DNA of 64,000 nt from JAZBPO01 sp963691775 (GCA_963691775.1 OY829369.1:4340001-4404000), one strand, 5' to 3'; numbered from the stretch's first letter, positions 24,980 through 34,302 are shown. The notes: generated by a model from the sequence alone, not told the origin. A program made the numbers and translations.

Positions 24980-26307
24980 GCGACCTCCTGTGCCGGTTCC
25001 AGTGCGGGTCCTGCGCGGGTGCCGAGAAGACGCGTCTCGTGCACGACGCGGTCATCGCCGAAGATCATGAGCGCGAAGACGAGATCGGCGAGTGCCTCGC
25101 AATTGCGGGTGCGGCGCGCAAGGAGCGGCGTGGCCTGCGGGTCGAGGACGACCAGGTCGGCCTCCTTGCCTACCTCGAAGTTTCCGATGTGCGCGCCCAT
25201 GCCGAGGCTCCGCGCATTGCCGAGCGTAAGCTGATAGAGCGCCCGGAACGGATCGAAGCGCTGACCGCGCAATTGCGCGATCTTGTAGCCGTCTGCCGCC
25301 GTCGCCAGCATTGACAGGCTCGTACCGCCGCCGACGTCGCTCGCGATCGGTACGTCGACGCCCGCGCCGTCCAGCGCATCGAGATCGATGAGGCCGCTGC
25401 CGAGAAACAGGTTCGAGGACGGACAGAACACGACCTTCGACCCGGACGCCGACAGGGCCTCGCGTTCCCGCGCGGACAGGTGGATGCCGTGGCCGAAGAG
25501 GGCGCCGGGCCCGAGCAGACCGAAGTGGTCGTAGACGTCGGTGTAGTCGATGCGATCCGGGTACAGTGACTTAACCCATTCGATCTCACCGAGATTCTCG
25601 GAGAGATGGGTCTGCATGAGTACGTCCGGATGGCGCTTGCACAGAGCGCCGGCGGCCTCCAGCTGCTCGGGCGTAGAAGTGGGCGCGAAGCGGGGCGTGA
25701 CTGCGTAGGTCAATCGGTCCAAGCCGTGCCAGCGTTCGATCAATGCCGCGCTGTCCTCGTAGCCGCGCTCTGCCGTGTCGCAAAGCTGGGGCGGCGCGTT
25801 GCGATCCATGAGGACCTTGCCCGCGACGAGGCGCATGCCGCGCGCTCGTGCGGCCTCGAAGAGCGCATCGACGGAACCGGGATGCACGGTCGCGTAGCAA
25901 ACGGCGGTCGTGGTGCCGTGCGCGAGCAGTTGATCGACGAAGTGGCCTGCCTGCTCCTCGGAGAACGCAGACTCTGCGTGGCGATGCTCCTGCGGGAAGG
26001 TGTGCCGCTCGAGCCAGCCGATGAGCTGCTCTCCCCAGGCGCCGATCATGTCGATCTGCGGGAAGTGCACGTGCGCGTCCACGAGGCCGGGCACGATCAG
26101 GCGACCGCGGTGATCGATGGCTCCATCCACGTCCCAGTTCGCAGCGCGCGCTGCGTCAACGTCCAGAACGCCGGCGACGCGCCCATTCTCGATGGCTAGC
26201 ACGCCATCTTCTATGTGACGCGCGTGTTCTTCCGCGATCTCGGCCGCGTTCGGGGCCGCGTCGGGGAAATCGAGGATCGAACCGCGAAGGAGAGTGGTCG
26301 TCATCAA
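24976..26307 (-). CDS. guaD: Guanine deaminase
   Basis: A 443-residue amidohydrolase converting guanine to xanthine. LIVPGLVDAHVHFPQIDMIGAWGEQLIGWLERHTFPQE is the diagnostic region (metal ligands HVH). QTHLSEN, FGHGIHLS, FCPSSNLFLGSG and IASDVGGGTS supply the remaining metal and substrate residues. Length is normal. It sits between uraH and puuD, overlapping both by ATGA, so its product xanthine feeds the Xdh enzyme of the same operon. Confidence 0.95.
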   Translation of the reverse strand: MMTTTLLRGSILDFPDAAPNAAEIAEEHARHIEDGVLAIENGRVAGVLDVDAARAANWDVDGAIDHRGRLIVPGLVDAHVHFPQIDMIGAWGEQLIGWLERHTFPQEHRHAESAFSEEQAGHFVDQLLAHGTTTAVCYATVHPGSVDALFEAARARGMRLVAGKVLMDRNAPPQLCDTAERGYEDSAALIERWHGLDRLTYAVTPRFAPTSTPEQLEAAGALCKRHPDVLMQTHLSENLGEIEWVKSLYPDRIDYTDVYDHFGLLGPGALFGHGIHLSAREREALSASGSKVVFCPSSNLFLGSGLIDLDALDGAGVDVPIASDVGGGTSLSMLATAADGYKIAQLRGQRFDPFRALYQLTLGNARSLGMGAHIGNFEVGKEADLVVLDPQATPLLARRTRNCEALADLVFALMIFGDDRVVHETRLLGTRAGPALEPAQEVA

Positions 26308-26639
26308 CTGCCTCGATAGGTGCTGTAGCCGAACGGCGAGACGAGAAGGGGGACGTGGTAGTGCGAACCGGGCTCCGTCGCCTTGAAGGCGATTTCGACG
26401 TCCTCGTAGAAACCGTCGCGTCCGTCTGCGGCAAGCCAGTCCCCGACGGCGAAGCGCAGGCGATAGCGGCCCGGCGGCAATTCGCTGCCCGCCCAGGCGC
26501 CTACGCGACCGTCCTCGTTGGTCACGGCTTCGGCGAGCACCGCGCCGGTGGCGTCGAAGAGCTGGAGCTTCAGGCCGGCGGCCGGTCGTCCGCGTGCAGT
26601 GTCGAGCACGTGCGTCGACAGGCTGACGTTCTCGCTCAT
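26304..26639 (-). CDS. uraH: 5-Hydroxyisourate hydrolase
   Basis: A 111-residue transthyretin-related protein. LSTHVLDTARGRPA at the N-terminus and the C-terminal tetrapeptide YRGS are the diagnostic signatures; SHYHVPLLVSPFGYSTYRGS carries the active-site His and Arg. It hydrolyses 5-hydroxyisourate to OHCU. The absence of a signal peptide means a cytosolic form. ATG overlaps the uraD stop by 4 bp. Confidence 0.96.
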   Translation of the reverse strand: MSENVSLSTHVLDTARGRPAAGLKLQLFDATGAVLAEAVTNEDGRVGAWAGSELPPGRYRLRFAVGDWLAADGRDGFYEDVEIAFKATEPGSHYHVPLLVSPFGYSTYRGS

Positions 26640-27154
26640 GCGTCCGCTTCCTCCGAGATCAGTTTTTCCATGCGCAGGATCATGATGGCGCCCTGTTCGC
26701 GTGCTGCATTGGCGAGTTCCGTTGCACGGTCGTTGCCGATCCGTGCATCGAGGAGGGCGAGCATCTCCGATGCGGACTTGCCCGTCGCGCAGACGATGAA
26801 GATGAAACCGAAGCGCTCGAAGTAGGCATCGTTCTGATCGCGCAGACGTTCGAGCACAGCGTCGTCCGCGGCGAGCACCTGACCCTGCTCGGCGTTCGCA
26901 GTCGCGGATCCGCTTGCGTAGCGCGCGCGCAGCAGCTCGATATCGCCGATCCTTGGATGTGCGGCGAAGGCCTTCAGCAGTTCGGCTTCGTCGGCTTGCG
27001 CCCAGTGCGTGGCGGCTGCGTCGAGGAGTGCGGTCCGTGAACCGTAGGGACGGTCCGCAATGACAGCCCGTGCCCAGCGTTCGCTCTCGCAACAGCTGCG
27101 CAATGCCGCAACCGCTTCGTCCGATGCCAGGGCTTCGAAGGTCTTGATGTTCAT
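26636..27154 (-). CDS. uraD: OHCU decarboxylase
   Basis: A 172-residue all-helical enzyme giving S-allantoin from OHCU. AAHPRIGD contains the catalytic His, and RFGFIFIVCATGKSASEML is the second conserved block. Length is typical of the free-standing enzyme. It overlaps xdhC and uraH by ATGA at both ends. Confidence 0.95.
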   Translation of the reverse strand: MNIKTFEALASDEAVAALRSCCESERWARAVIADRPYGSRTALLDAAATHWAQADEAELLKAFAAHPRIGDIELLRARYASGSATANAEQGQVLAADDAVLERLRDQNDAYFERFGFIFIVCATGKSASEMLALLDARIGNDRATELANAAREQGAIMILRMEKLISEEADA

Positions 27155-28011
27155 CCTCGTGAAGGCTCCTGCAGCGCGCGCAATTCGTGCCAGGCGATGC
27201 CGGCCTGCGCACCCGCTACGCGCGGCGCGCGCCGGGATCGGAGCGTTCCGAGCAACTGGGCCGCGATCGAAACGGCGACGGCCATGGGTTCCTTGCCGGG
27301 AATGTCCGGCAATCCGACGGGACTCGCGAGACCGGCGAGGCGGTCCTCGTCGATGCCTTCTGCCGCAAGGCGCATGCGGAATCTAGCAGCCTTAACCTCT
27401 GAGGCGATGAGGCCGACGAAGGCCGAGTCGGAGCGGCGCAGCAGCGCCGCCACGAGGCGCCGGTCGAGATCGTGATCGTGGGTCATTACGAGGGCCGGCA
27501 GATCGTTCGGCAGGCGCTCGATCTCGGCGAGCGGGTCGGCCGCGACACGCATGTCGACGTTGGACGGCACGACCTCGGGAAACTCGTTTCGCCGCGCATC
27601 GATCCAGATCACGTGGAACGGCAACTCGCCGAGGATCCGGACGAGGGCGCGGCCGACGTGACCGGCGCCGAAGAGTGCGAGCGGTGCGACGGTCGGCGTG
27701 ATCGGCTCGAGCAGCACGGCAACGGCGCCGCCGCAGCACTGGCCCGCAGCCTGGCCGAGGGGAAAGTGCTCGATACGCTGCGCGGGGTCTTCTTCCGTCA
27801 GCATCTCGCGCGCCGCCGCGGTGACCAGGTGTTCGAGACCGCCGCCGCCGATGGAGTCGTGCAGCGCCGCGCGCGTGATCACGCACTTGGCGCCGACGTC
27901 GCGTGGCGTCGATCCGGACGTGCCGAGCACGGTCGCGAGGACACAGGGTTCCATGCGCGTACGGCAGTGCACGAGCGCTTCGTCCCAGCGCATGGGGGTC
28001 TGCGTGCTCAT
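27151..28011 (-). CDS. xdhC: Xanthine dehydrogenase accessory protein XdhC
   Basis: A 286-residue molybdenum-cofactor-binding chaperone that inserts sulfurated Moco into XdhB. VLGTSGSTPRDVGAKCVI, DSIGGGGLEH, the GQCCGG motif and a Rossmann-like half (LALFGAGHVGRALVRILGELPF) are all family blocks; the C-terminus has GLIASEVKAARF and SPVGLPDIPGKEP. ATG at 28011 overlaps the xdhB stop by 4 bp; the frame continues upstream only as a shadow of xdhB. Confidence 0.95.
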   Translation of the reverse strand: MSTQTPMRWDEALVHCRTRMEPCVLATVLGTSGSTPRDVGAKCVITRAALHDSIGGGGLEHLVTAAAREMLTEEDPAQRIEHFPLGQAAGQCCGGAVAVLLEPITPTVAPLALFGAGHVGRALVRILGELPFHVIWIDARRNEFPEVVPSNVDMRVAADPLAEIERLPNDLPALVMTHDHDLDRRLVAALLRRSDSAFVGLIASEVKAARFRMRLAAEGIDEDRLAGLASPVGLPDIPGKEPMAVAVSIAAQLLGTLRSRRAPRVAGAQAGIAWHELRALQEPSRG

Positions 28012-30317
28012 GCCTCGCGCGCGCTCCGTGCTGCCTCGAGCGCGAAGTACACACGCTCCGGTGTTGCGGGAAGGTCCAGGCGCGGCACGTGGTGCGCGGG
28101 CCCTGCCTGGGCGATCGCGGCGCGAAGCGCGGAGACCACCGACATGGCGAGGAGCAGGGGCGGCTCCCCGACGGCCTTCGATCGCAGGAGAGCGCCGACG
28201 CGATTCGGCTCGTCGAAGAGCTCCACGGTGAACGCTTCCGGCACGTCTGCCGCCGTCGGAATCTTGTAGGTCTGCGGTCCTGACGACGCGAGCCGTCCAC
28301 TGTCGTCCCAGGCGAGCTCCTCGGTCGTCAGCCAGCCGAGGCCCTGGACGAAGGCACCTTCGATCTGCCCGATGTCGATGGCCGCGTTCAGCGAACGGCC
28401 CACGTCGTGGAGGATGTCCACGCGCTCGAGCCTGTACTCGCCAGTGCGGGCATCCACGGATACCTCGGAGACGGCTGCGCCCCATGCGTAGTAGTGGAAG
28501 GGGTGGCCTTTGCGGGTCGCCTTGTTGAAGTGGATGTCCGGCGTTGCGTAGAAACCCGAGGACCAGAGCGGAATGCGAGCGAGCCACGCCTGTTTGACGA
28601 AGTCGACGAAGGTGAACCGCTCGCTGCCGACGACTACCTGGCCGTCCTCGAAGTGCAGGGCGTCCGGGTCGATCGACCAGCGCTCCGCGGCCCAGGTCGC
28701 GAGACCGTCGCGGATGCGCGCGCAGGCGTCGAGGGCGGCCATGCCGTTCAGATCGGCTCCCGCAGACGCTGCGGTCGGCGTGCTGTTGGCGATCTTGTCC
28801 GTGCGCGTCGACGAGCAGGTCACCTGCGACGGCGGCAGGCCGAAGAAGTCGGCGACCACGCCGCGCACCTTGGTGTACAGGCCCTGGCCCATTTCCGTGC
28901 CGCCGTGGGCGATGCGCACGCTGCCGTCGGTATAGATGTGCACCAGCGCGCCGGCCTGGTTCAGGTGCGTGGTCGTGAAGGAAATGCCGAACTTCACCGG
29001 CGTCAGGGCGATGCCGCGCAGTGTGCGGTCGTCCGATTGCGCGGCCTCCAGGAGCGCTCGGCGCCGCGCGCGGTAGCCGCTGCGCCGCTCCAGCTCGCGG
29101 ATCAGGCGCGGGCCGAGGTCATCCTCGACGTGCTGCCCATAGGGCGTCTCCGTACCGTGTACGCCGTAGAGGTTCTCCAGGCGGACGTCGAGCGGATCGC
29201 GGCCCGTGCGGAGGGCCGCGTCGTCCATCACGGCCTCGATCATCAGTGCGCCCTGCGGGCCGCCGAAGCCGCGGAAGGCCGTGCTCGAGACCTTGTGCGT
29301 GTGTGCCGGCACGCCGGTGAGGCGGGCGTGGCGGAGGAAGTAGGCATTGTCTGCGTGGAAGAGGGCGCGGTCGACGACGCCCTCGGAGAGATCCGCGCTG
29401 CAGCCGCAATCGCCGATCAGTTCCGCCTCGACGCCGAGCAATGCGCCTGCGGGATCGGTCGCGTAGCGGACGCGATGCACGAAGCCGTGGCGCTTGCCGG
29501 TCTGAGCGAAGTCCTCGCTGCGCGCCATGCGGTAGCGAGCGGGCCGGTCGAGCGTGCGCGCCACCAGTGCGGCGAGGCAGGCGAGGGGTGCTGCCTGACT
29601 TTCCTTGCCGCCGAAGCCGCCGCCCATCCGCCGGGTCTCCGCGACGATGCTCGCGTCGGGCAGATCGAGCACGCGCGCGACGAGTCGCTGGACGTCGCCC
29701 GGGTGCTGCGAGGACGTCATCACGTGGATGCCTTCCTCGGTAGGCCAGGCGAGGGCGATCTGTCCCTCGAGATAGAAGTGTTCCTGCCCCGCGATGACGA
29801 GTTCGAGCGTGCGCGTGTCGACATCAGCCAGCGCTGTCGCCGCATCACCGAGCAGGAAGTCCCGCGGCGGGAGCACGTGATGGTCCGCTTCGTGCGCTGC
29901 GACGGGGTCGAGAATCGGATCGGCTGGTTCGTACTCTATGTCGGCGAGCGCGAGGGCACGGCGCGCGGCGCGGAAGCTGTCGGCGGCGACTGCGAACAGG
30001 GGCTGGCCTCTGAACAGCACTTCGCCGTCGCAGAGCAGCGGATCACCGCCGAACACGGGCCCGACGTCGACGGTGCCGGGGACGTCCGCGTGAGTGAGCA
30101 CCGCACGTACGCCCGGCGCACGACGCACTGCATCGAGGTTCATGCTCAGCACGCGGCCCGCGGCGATGGCGGCGGGCGCGGTCGCGATGTGGACTTCGCC
30201 GGGGCGCGGCGGCACGTCGTCGATGTAGCGCGCACGCCCCGTCACGTGATGGACGGCGGACTCGTGCGCGGTCGTGCGGGACGGCCCCTCGGCGACCGGA
30301 AGCGCGGAGGTATTCAT
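28008..30317 (-). CDS. xdhB: Xanthine dehydrogenase molybdopterin-binding subunit
   Basis: A 769-residue large subunit that binds Moco and oxidises hypoxanthine/xanthine to urate. GQEHFYLEGQIALA, TRRMGGGFGGKESQ, AFRGFGGPQGALMIE, GGTEMGQGLYTK and the catalytic Glu in SKAVGEPPLLLA are present. ATG at 30317 overlaps the xdhA stop. The split between an FeS/FAD subunit and a Moco subunit, followed by xdhC, is the usual proteobacterial organisation. Confidence 0.96.
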   Translation of the reverse strand: MNTSALPVAEGPSRTTAHESAVHHVTGRARYIDDVPPRPGEVHIATAPAAIAAGRVLSMNLDAVRRAPGVRAVLTHADVPGTVDVGPVFGGDPLLCDGEVLFRGQPLFAVAADSFRAARRALALADIEYEPADPILDPVAAHEADHHVLPPRDFLLGDAATALADVDTRTLELVIAGQEHFYLEGQIALAWPTEEGIHVMTSSQHPGDVQRLVARVLDLPDASIVAETRRMGGGFGGKESQAAPLACLAALVARTLDRPARYRMARSEDFAQTGKRHGFVHRVRYATDPAGALLGVEAELIGDCGCSADLSEGVVDRALFHADNAYFLRHARLTGVPAHTHKVSSTAFRGFGGPQGALMIEAVMDDAALRTGRDPLDVRLENLYGVHGTETPYGQHVEDDLGPRLIRELERRSGYRARRRALLEAAQSDDRTLRGIALTPVKFGISFTTTHLNQAGALVHIYTDGSVRIAHGGTEMGQGLYTKVRGVVADFFGLPPSQVTCSSTRTDKIANSTPTAASAGADLNGMAALDACARIRDGLATWAAERWSIDPDALHFEDGQVVVGSERFTFVDFVKQAWLARIPLWSSGFYATPDIHFNKATRKGHPFHYYAWGAAVSEVSVDARTGEYRLERVDILHDVGRSLNAAIDIGQIEGAFVQGLGWLTTEELAWDDSGRLASSGPQTYKIPTAADVPEAFTVELFDEPNRVGALLRSKAVGEPPLLLAMSVVSALRAAIAQAGPAHHVPRLDLPATPERVYFALEAARSAREA

Positions 30318-31735
30318 GCGCGACCAAGCTCCCTGCGGACGTCCAGCGCTTCGTGCACGAAGGCCCGCGCCATGGCGGCGCGATAGCGCGCGCTGCCGCG
30401 TACGTCGTCCATCGGGGTGGTGTCGGTAGCGATGGCCGCGTCGATCGCGGCGTCGTCCGGCGTCGTGCCGGTGGCGAGCAATTGCTCCAGCGCCCGTGAG
30501 CGACGCGGCGTCGCGGCCATGCCGCCCCAGGCGATCCGGACCTCGCTCGCACTGACGAGTGCGGCGCCCAGCACCGTGGAGATGTCGTCCTCCAAGCGCT
30601 TGCTGAACTTGTGCACGACCAGACGCGCATCGGGTGAGGGCAGTCGGAGATGCGCCGCGGCGATGTAATCGTCGTCTGCGAGGCGGGTGCGCCGGTAGTC
30701 GAGATGGAAGTCGTCGACGGACACGCGCCGGCGTTCGCCGCGCGCATCGACGAGCTCCAGTTCGGCGTCGAGCACCTGCAGGACCGGAGACAGGTCTCCG
30801 ATCGGCGACGCCGTGCCGAGGCTTCCACCGAGCGTGGCGCGATGGCGAATCTGGGCAGATCCATAGCGCGTCAGCAATTCGGTGAGTGCCGGGAGCGTCT
30901 CCGCCAGATCCTGCTCGAGCGTACGCAGGGGCGTCGCGGCGCCGATAAGCAGGGCTTCTCCGTCGCGTTCGATGCCATGCAATGTCTCGATGCCGCTCAC
31001 GTCCACGAGCGCCTCGATGACCGCGTGATTCTGCGTGTACTCGAGCATCAGATCGGTGCCGCCTGCGATGAGGCGGGGGCTCGGATGCGCAGCGAGCAAT
31101 TCCTGCAGTTCGGCTTCGGAGCGCGGTCGATGGAAGGCAACGCCGGCGCCGTCTGCGGGCGCGCTTCCCGCCATGGCGTCTACCGGACGCAGGGACGCCA
31201 GCGACGGCGCGTCGAATTCGAACATGCGCGAGGCCGCGTCCACGATCGGTCGATAGCCCGTGCATCGGCAGAGATTGCCCGCGATGGCCTCGAGCACGTC
31301 CTCTCGTGAAGGCGCGTCGATCGCGTCCCGGCGGGCCTCGTGCAAGCCCGCGAGCGACATGACGAAGCCCGGCGTGCAGAAGCCGCACTGGCTGCCGTGG
31401 CACTCGACCATGGCGCGCTGTGCGGGATGGAGCCCCTCGCCGTCCGGGGACGCTGGATCGCGCAGGCCCTCGACCGTGACCACGTGATGGCCCGCGAACG
31501 CCGCGGCCGGTGCGATGCAGGCGTTCACGGACTCGTAGACCTCATCGCCCTCGGCGCCGAGCGGTGCGCGCGAGGTGAGCACCGTGCAGGCGCCGCAGTC
31601 GCCGGAGGCGCAGCCTTCCTTCGTCCCGGTGCGTCCGAGGCCGAGGCGGAGGGCTTCCAGCAGCGTGGTCGCGGGCCCGCCGTCCAGAGATGACAGATCG
31701 ACGTCGACGACTTCGCGATCGAGCACGAAACGCAC
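30314..31735 (-). CDS. xdhA: Xanthine dehydrogenase small subunit (2Fe-2S and FAD)
   Basis: A 473-residue subunit. The first 2Fe-2S site is GCASGDCGAC with C42, C47 and C50; the second uses CHGSQCGFCTPG and GNLCRCTGYRP. The FAD domain starts near residue 205 with LIAGGTDLML and includes RATLGGSLGTASPIGDL. It heads the catabolic operon and is divergent from the RutR-like regulator, with a probable operator in the 86-bp gap. All downstream genes as far as puuD overlap by ATGA. Confidence 0.96.
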   Translation of the reverse strand: MRFVLDREVVDVDLSSLDGGPATTLLEALRLGLGRTGTKEGCASGDCGACTVLTSRAPLGAEGDEVYESVNACIAPAAAFAGHHVVTVEGLRDPASPDGEGLHPAQRAMVECHGSQCGFCTPGFVMSLAGLHEARRDAIDAPSREDVLEAIAGNLCRCTGYRPIVDAASRMFEFDAPSLASLRPVDAMAGSAPADGAGVAFHRPRSEAELQELLAAHPSPRLIAGGTDLMLEYTQNHAVIEALVDVSGIETLHGIERDGEALLIGAATPLRTLEQDLAETLPALTELLTRYGSAQIRHRATLGGSLGTASPIGDLSPVLQVLDAELELVDARGERRRVSVDDFHLDYRRTRLADDDYIAAAHLRLPSPDARLVVHKFSKRLEDDISTVLGAALVSASEVRIAWGGMAATPRRSRALEQLLATGTTPDDAAIDAAIATDTTPMDDVRGSARYRAAMARAFVHEALDVRRELGRA

Positions 31736-31775
31736 GGCAACTCCGAGCCGAGTGAGGTTGCGACGGATTCTATGC

Positions 31776-31797
31776 GATAATCTGACCGATTGGACAG
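31776..31797 (+). promoter_or_regulatory. Probable regulator promoter (-10) and RutR-like operator
   Basis: GATAAT at 31776-31781 is a good -10 for the regulator gene, although the -35 region is weak. Immediately downstream, CTGACCGATTGGACAG (31782-31797) is a 12/16 symmetric palindrome whose core TGACC-N4-GGACA has the same spacing as the E. coli RutR site TGACCA-N2-TGGTCA. It lies between xdhA and the TetR gene and would cover the transcription start, which suits autorepression and control of xdhA. Confidence 0.5.
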
Positions 31798-31821
31798 GTT
31801 TGTTTCCGGGGAGAGACCGGC

Positions 31822-32496
31822 ATGTCGACAGCGAGCGCCGTCCGGGCCCGGGGCCCGGCGAAGGATCGGGCGCGCAAGCGGGCCGTCATTCTCGAGGCGG
31901 CGGAGGCCGAGTTCGCGGACGCCGGCTATCAGGGTGCAAGCATGCAGGCGATCGCGGATCGGGCCGGCGTGCCGAAGGCGAACGTGCACTACTACTTCGG
32001 CAGCAAGGAGCAGCTCTACCGGCAGGTGCTCGAGGACATCCTCGGGCTCTGGAACGATTTTCTTTCCGACGTGACCCCGGCCGACGATCCGGCTCTGGTG
32101 CTCGAGGGCTTCGTGCGCCAGAAACTTCGCCTGGCCTTCGCAAGGCCGCGGGCCTCGCGCCTGTTCGCGCAGGAGATCCTCCGCGGCGCGCCGGTGCTCG
32201 CGCCGCACCTCGAAGGTGACATGCGACGCTGGTTCGCCTCCAAGACGCGCATCGTCGAAGCGTGGATCGAAGCGGGCAGGATGGCGGCGGTGGAGCCGGA
32301 TCTGCTGCTGTTCACGATCTGGTCGACCACCCAGCACTACGCCGATTTCGAGGTGCAAGTCCTCGCGCTGACCGAAAAGCCGCGCTATGACGACGCGGCC
32401 GTCGAGCGCATCGCGGACTTCCTCGTCAACCTCGTCCTGTCCGGATGCGGGCTCGAGCGTGCCGGGGTCCCATTGGAGCGCATTGCCCATGGCTGA
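31822..32496 (+). CDS. RutR-like TetR-family regulator
   Basis: A 224-residue regulator. The helix-turn-helix is in ILEAAEAEFADAGYQGASMQAIADRAGVPKANVHYYFGSKEQLY, nearly the TetR consensus. The C-terminal half (LEDILGLWNDFL; FAQEILRGAPVLAPHL; WSTTQHYADFE) matches the RutR/YcdC ligand domain, whose E. coli member senses uracil or thymine and also affects purine genes. Position opposite xdhA suggests control of the purine operon and of the overlapping 8-oxoguanine deaminase gene. The ligand here may be a purine catabolite; that is inference. Confidence 0.85.
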   Translation: MSTASAVRARGPAKDRARKRAVILEAAEAEFADAGYQGASMQAIADRAGVPKANVHYYFGSKEQLYRQVLEDILGLWNDFLSDVTPADDPALVLEGFVRQKLRLAFARPRASRLFAQEILRGAPVLAPHLEGDMRRWFASKTRIVEAWIEAGRMAAVEPDLLLFTIWSTTQHYADFEVQVLALTEKPRYDDAAVERIADFLVNLVLSGCGLERAGVPLERIAHG

Positions 32497-33841
32497 CCGC
32501 GTCTGGATTCGCGACCCGCTCGCCACCTTCACCGCCACGGAGCATGCGGCGCCGCGTGGTGTCGTCGTCGCAGGTGGCGTGATCACGGAGCTCGTCGGTG
32601 CGGGAGGGCCTTCGGCGCCCGTGCAGCGCGAGTTCGACGCGCGGGCGCACGTCCTCACGCCGGGCCTGGTGAACTGCCACCACCACTTCTATCAGACGCT
32701 CACCCGGGCATTGCCCGAGGCGCTGGATCGAGAGCTCTTCGATTGGCTGCAGGCGCTGTATCCGGTGTGGAGCGGCCTCGGGCCAGAGGACATCGCCGCG
32801 TCCACGGAGCTCGCACTGGCAGAGCTCATGCTCTCCGGCTGTACGACGGCAGCTGATCACCACTACGTGTTCCCCGCCGGGCTTGAAGAGGCGATCGACA
32901 TCCAGGTCGAAGCGGTCGAGCGGCTCGGGGTCCGGGCCCTGCTGACGCGGGGCTCGATGAGTCTCGGGGCTTCCGCCGGCGGATTGCCCCCGGACGTGGT
33001 CGTTCAGGACGAAGGGGCGATCCTCGCCGATAGCGAACGCGTCGTCGCGCGCTTCCACGACGCGGCCGCGGATGCCCGCGTGCGTGTCGCGCTCGCGCCC
33101 TGCTCGCCGTTCTCCGTGTCAGCCGAGCTCATGCGCGAGAGTGCCCGGCTCGCGCGGCGCACCGGTGTCCGCCTTCATACGCATCTGGGCGAAACGCACG
33201 ACGAGGACGCCTGGTGCCTGGAGACTCACGGCATGCGGCCCGTCGACTATCTCGAGCACTGCGAGTGGCTCGCGGATGACGTCTGGCTTGCACACGGCAT
33301 TCACTTCGAAGCGGAAGAGATCGCGCGCCTCGGCGCGGCCCGTACGGGCATCTGTCACTGCCCGAGTTCGAACATGCTGCTTGGGTCCGGCATCTGCCCG
33401 GTCGGCGATCTCGAGGTCGCAGGGGCACCGGTCGGCCTCGGTGTCGATGGCTCCGCGTCGAACGATTGCTCGAACCTCGTCACCGAGGCACGTCAGGCCA
33501 TGCTCCTGCAGAAACTGGCGCGGGGCAGCGCGGCCGTGACCGCCCAGGACGCGCTGCGCTGGGCGACAGCGGGCGGTGCCGACGTGCTCGCGTGGCCTGA
33601 AATCGGTCGACTCGAGATCGGTGCCCGCGCAGACCTTGCGCTCTTCGACCTCGAGGCGCTCCGCTTCAGCGGTGTCGGTGACCCGCTATCGGGCCTGCTC
33701 TATTCCGGGGCGACGCAGGTCGACGCATTGATGGTCGACGGCGAGTGGCGGGTCCGCGACGGCGTCCTCGTCGACTTCGATCTGGATGCGCTCCGCGCCC
33801 GTCACGGCGCCAGTGCGCGTCGCCTGCAAGGACGCCTGTAG
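32489..33841 (+). CDS. 8-Oxoguanine deaminase-like amidohydrolase
   Basis: A 450-residue amidohydrolase close in pattern to the characterised Pseudomonas 8-oxoguanine deaminase group: LVNCHHHFYQTLTRALP, MLSGCTTAADHHYVFP, LHTHLGETHDED, WLAHGIHF, CHCPSSNMLLGSG and GVDGSASND. The metal ligands HHH/HTH and the Asp of GVDGSASND are all there. The ATG start lies within the last codons of the TetR gene (8-bp overlap), so the two are co-expressed. It would convert 8-oxoguanine to urate, feeding directly into PuuD. Confidence 0.87.
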   Translation: MADRVWIRDPLATFTATEHAAPRGVVVAGGVITELVGAGGPSAPVQREFDARAHVLTPGLVNCHHHFYQTLTRALPEALDRELFDWLQALYPVWSGLGPEDIAASTELALAELMLSGCTTAADHHYVFPAGLEEAIDIQVEAVERLGVRALLTRGSMSLGASAGGLPPDVVVQDEGAILADSERVVARFHDAAADARVRVALAPCSPFSVSAELMRESARLARRTGVRLHTHLGETHDEDAWCLETHGMRPVDYLEHCEWLADDVWLAHGIHFEAEEIARLGAARTGICHCPSSNMLLGSGICPVGDLEVAGAPVGLGVDGSASNDCSNLVTEARQAMLLQKLARGSAAVTAQDALRWATAGGADVLAWPEIGRLEIGARADLALFDLEALRFSGVGDPLSGLLYSGATQVDALMVDGEWRVRDGVLVDFDLDALRARHGASARRLQGRL

Positions 33842-33872
33842 GGATGCCTTTAGGCACGCCAGCCGCGCCGGT

Positions 33873-34190
33873 TCACTCGCCGCCGGCGTCGGCCTTCAAT
33901 CGTGCGTCGACGCTCTCGACCTTGTCGGCGATGGTCTGCGTCCGATCGGTGCGGGTGCCGAACTTGAGCGTCGTCGAGATGCGCGGTGCGCCCATGGCGT
34001 GTACGGCCTCGTGGCAGGCGCGGATCGCGGCGAATACAGCGTCCCACTCACCCTCGATGTTCGTGCCGTAGGCGTGCATGACGGGATTCAGGCCATGCGC
34101 TTCCAGGACACGCTGGCACTCGGCGACCTGTGCTGAAACAGATACGCCGACGCCGAGCGGGACGACGCATAGATCCGCGATCACGTGCAT
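33873..34190 (-). CDS. MTH1187/YkoF-type thiamine-binding family protein (DUF77)
   Basis: A 105-residue ferredoxin-like-fold protein. ADLCVVPLGVGVSVSAQVAECQRVLE, MHAYGTNIEGEWDAVFAAIRACHEAVHAMG and RISTTLKFGTRTD are the family blocks. Members bind thiamine or related pyrimidines and form tetramers; physiological roles are poorly defined. It converges with the 8-oxoguanine deaminase gene and is divergent from the permease gene at 34303. Confidence 0.85.
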   Translation of the reverse strand: MHVIADLCVVPLGVGVSVSAQVAECQRVLEAHGLNPVMHAYGTNIEGEWDAVFAAIRACHEAVHAMGAPRISTTLKFGTRTDRTQTIADKVESVDARLKADAGGE

Positions 34191-34302
34191 GACGGAGGAC
34201 TCCAGAGAGGGGCTGCGGCGTCAGCATAGCAGTGCGCCACGCAGCGCTTGCCGGCGCTGACGAGGGTGTGCGCAACAGGTAGGGTTCGCGGCTGCGCGCT
34301 CC

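Noticed and set aside
28407..30386. 659-codon open frame opposite xdhB
   Set aside because: Antisense shadow of a well-supported gene in high-GC DNA; no domain or signal sequence.
34219..34262. CGTCAGC/GCTGACG inverted repeat in the DUF77/permease gap
   Set aside because: Arms 30 bp apart, with a competing CAGCGC/GCGCTG hairpin; GC-rich and not distinctive enough to call an operator.
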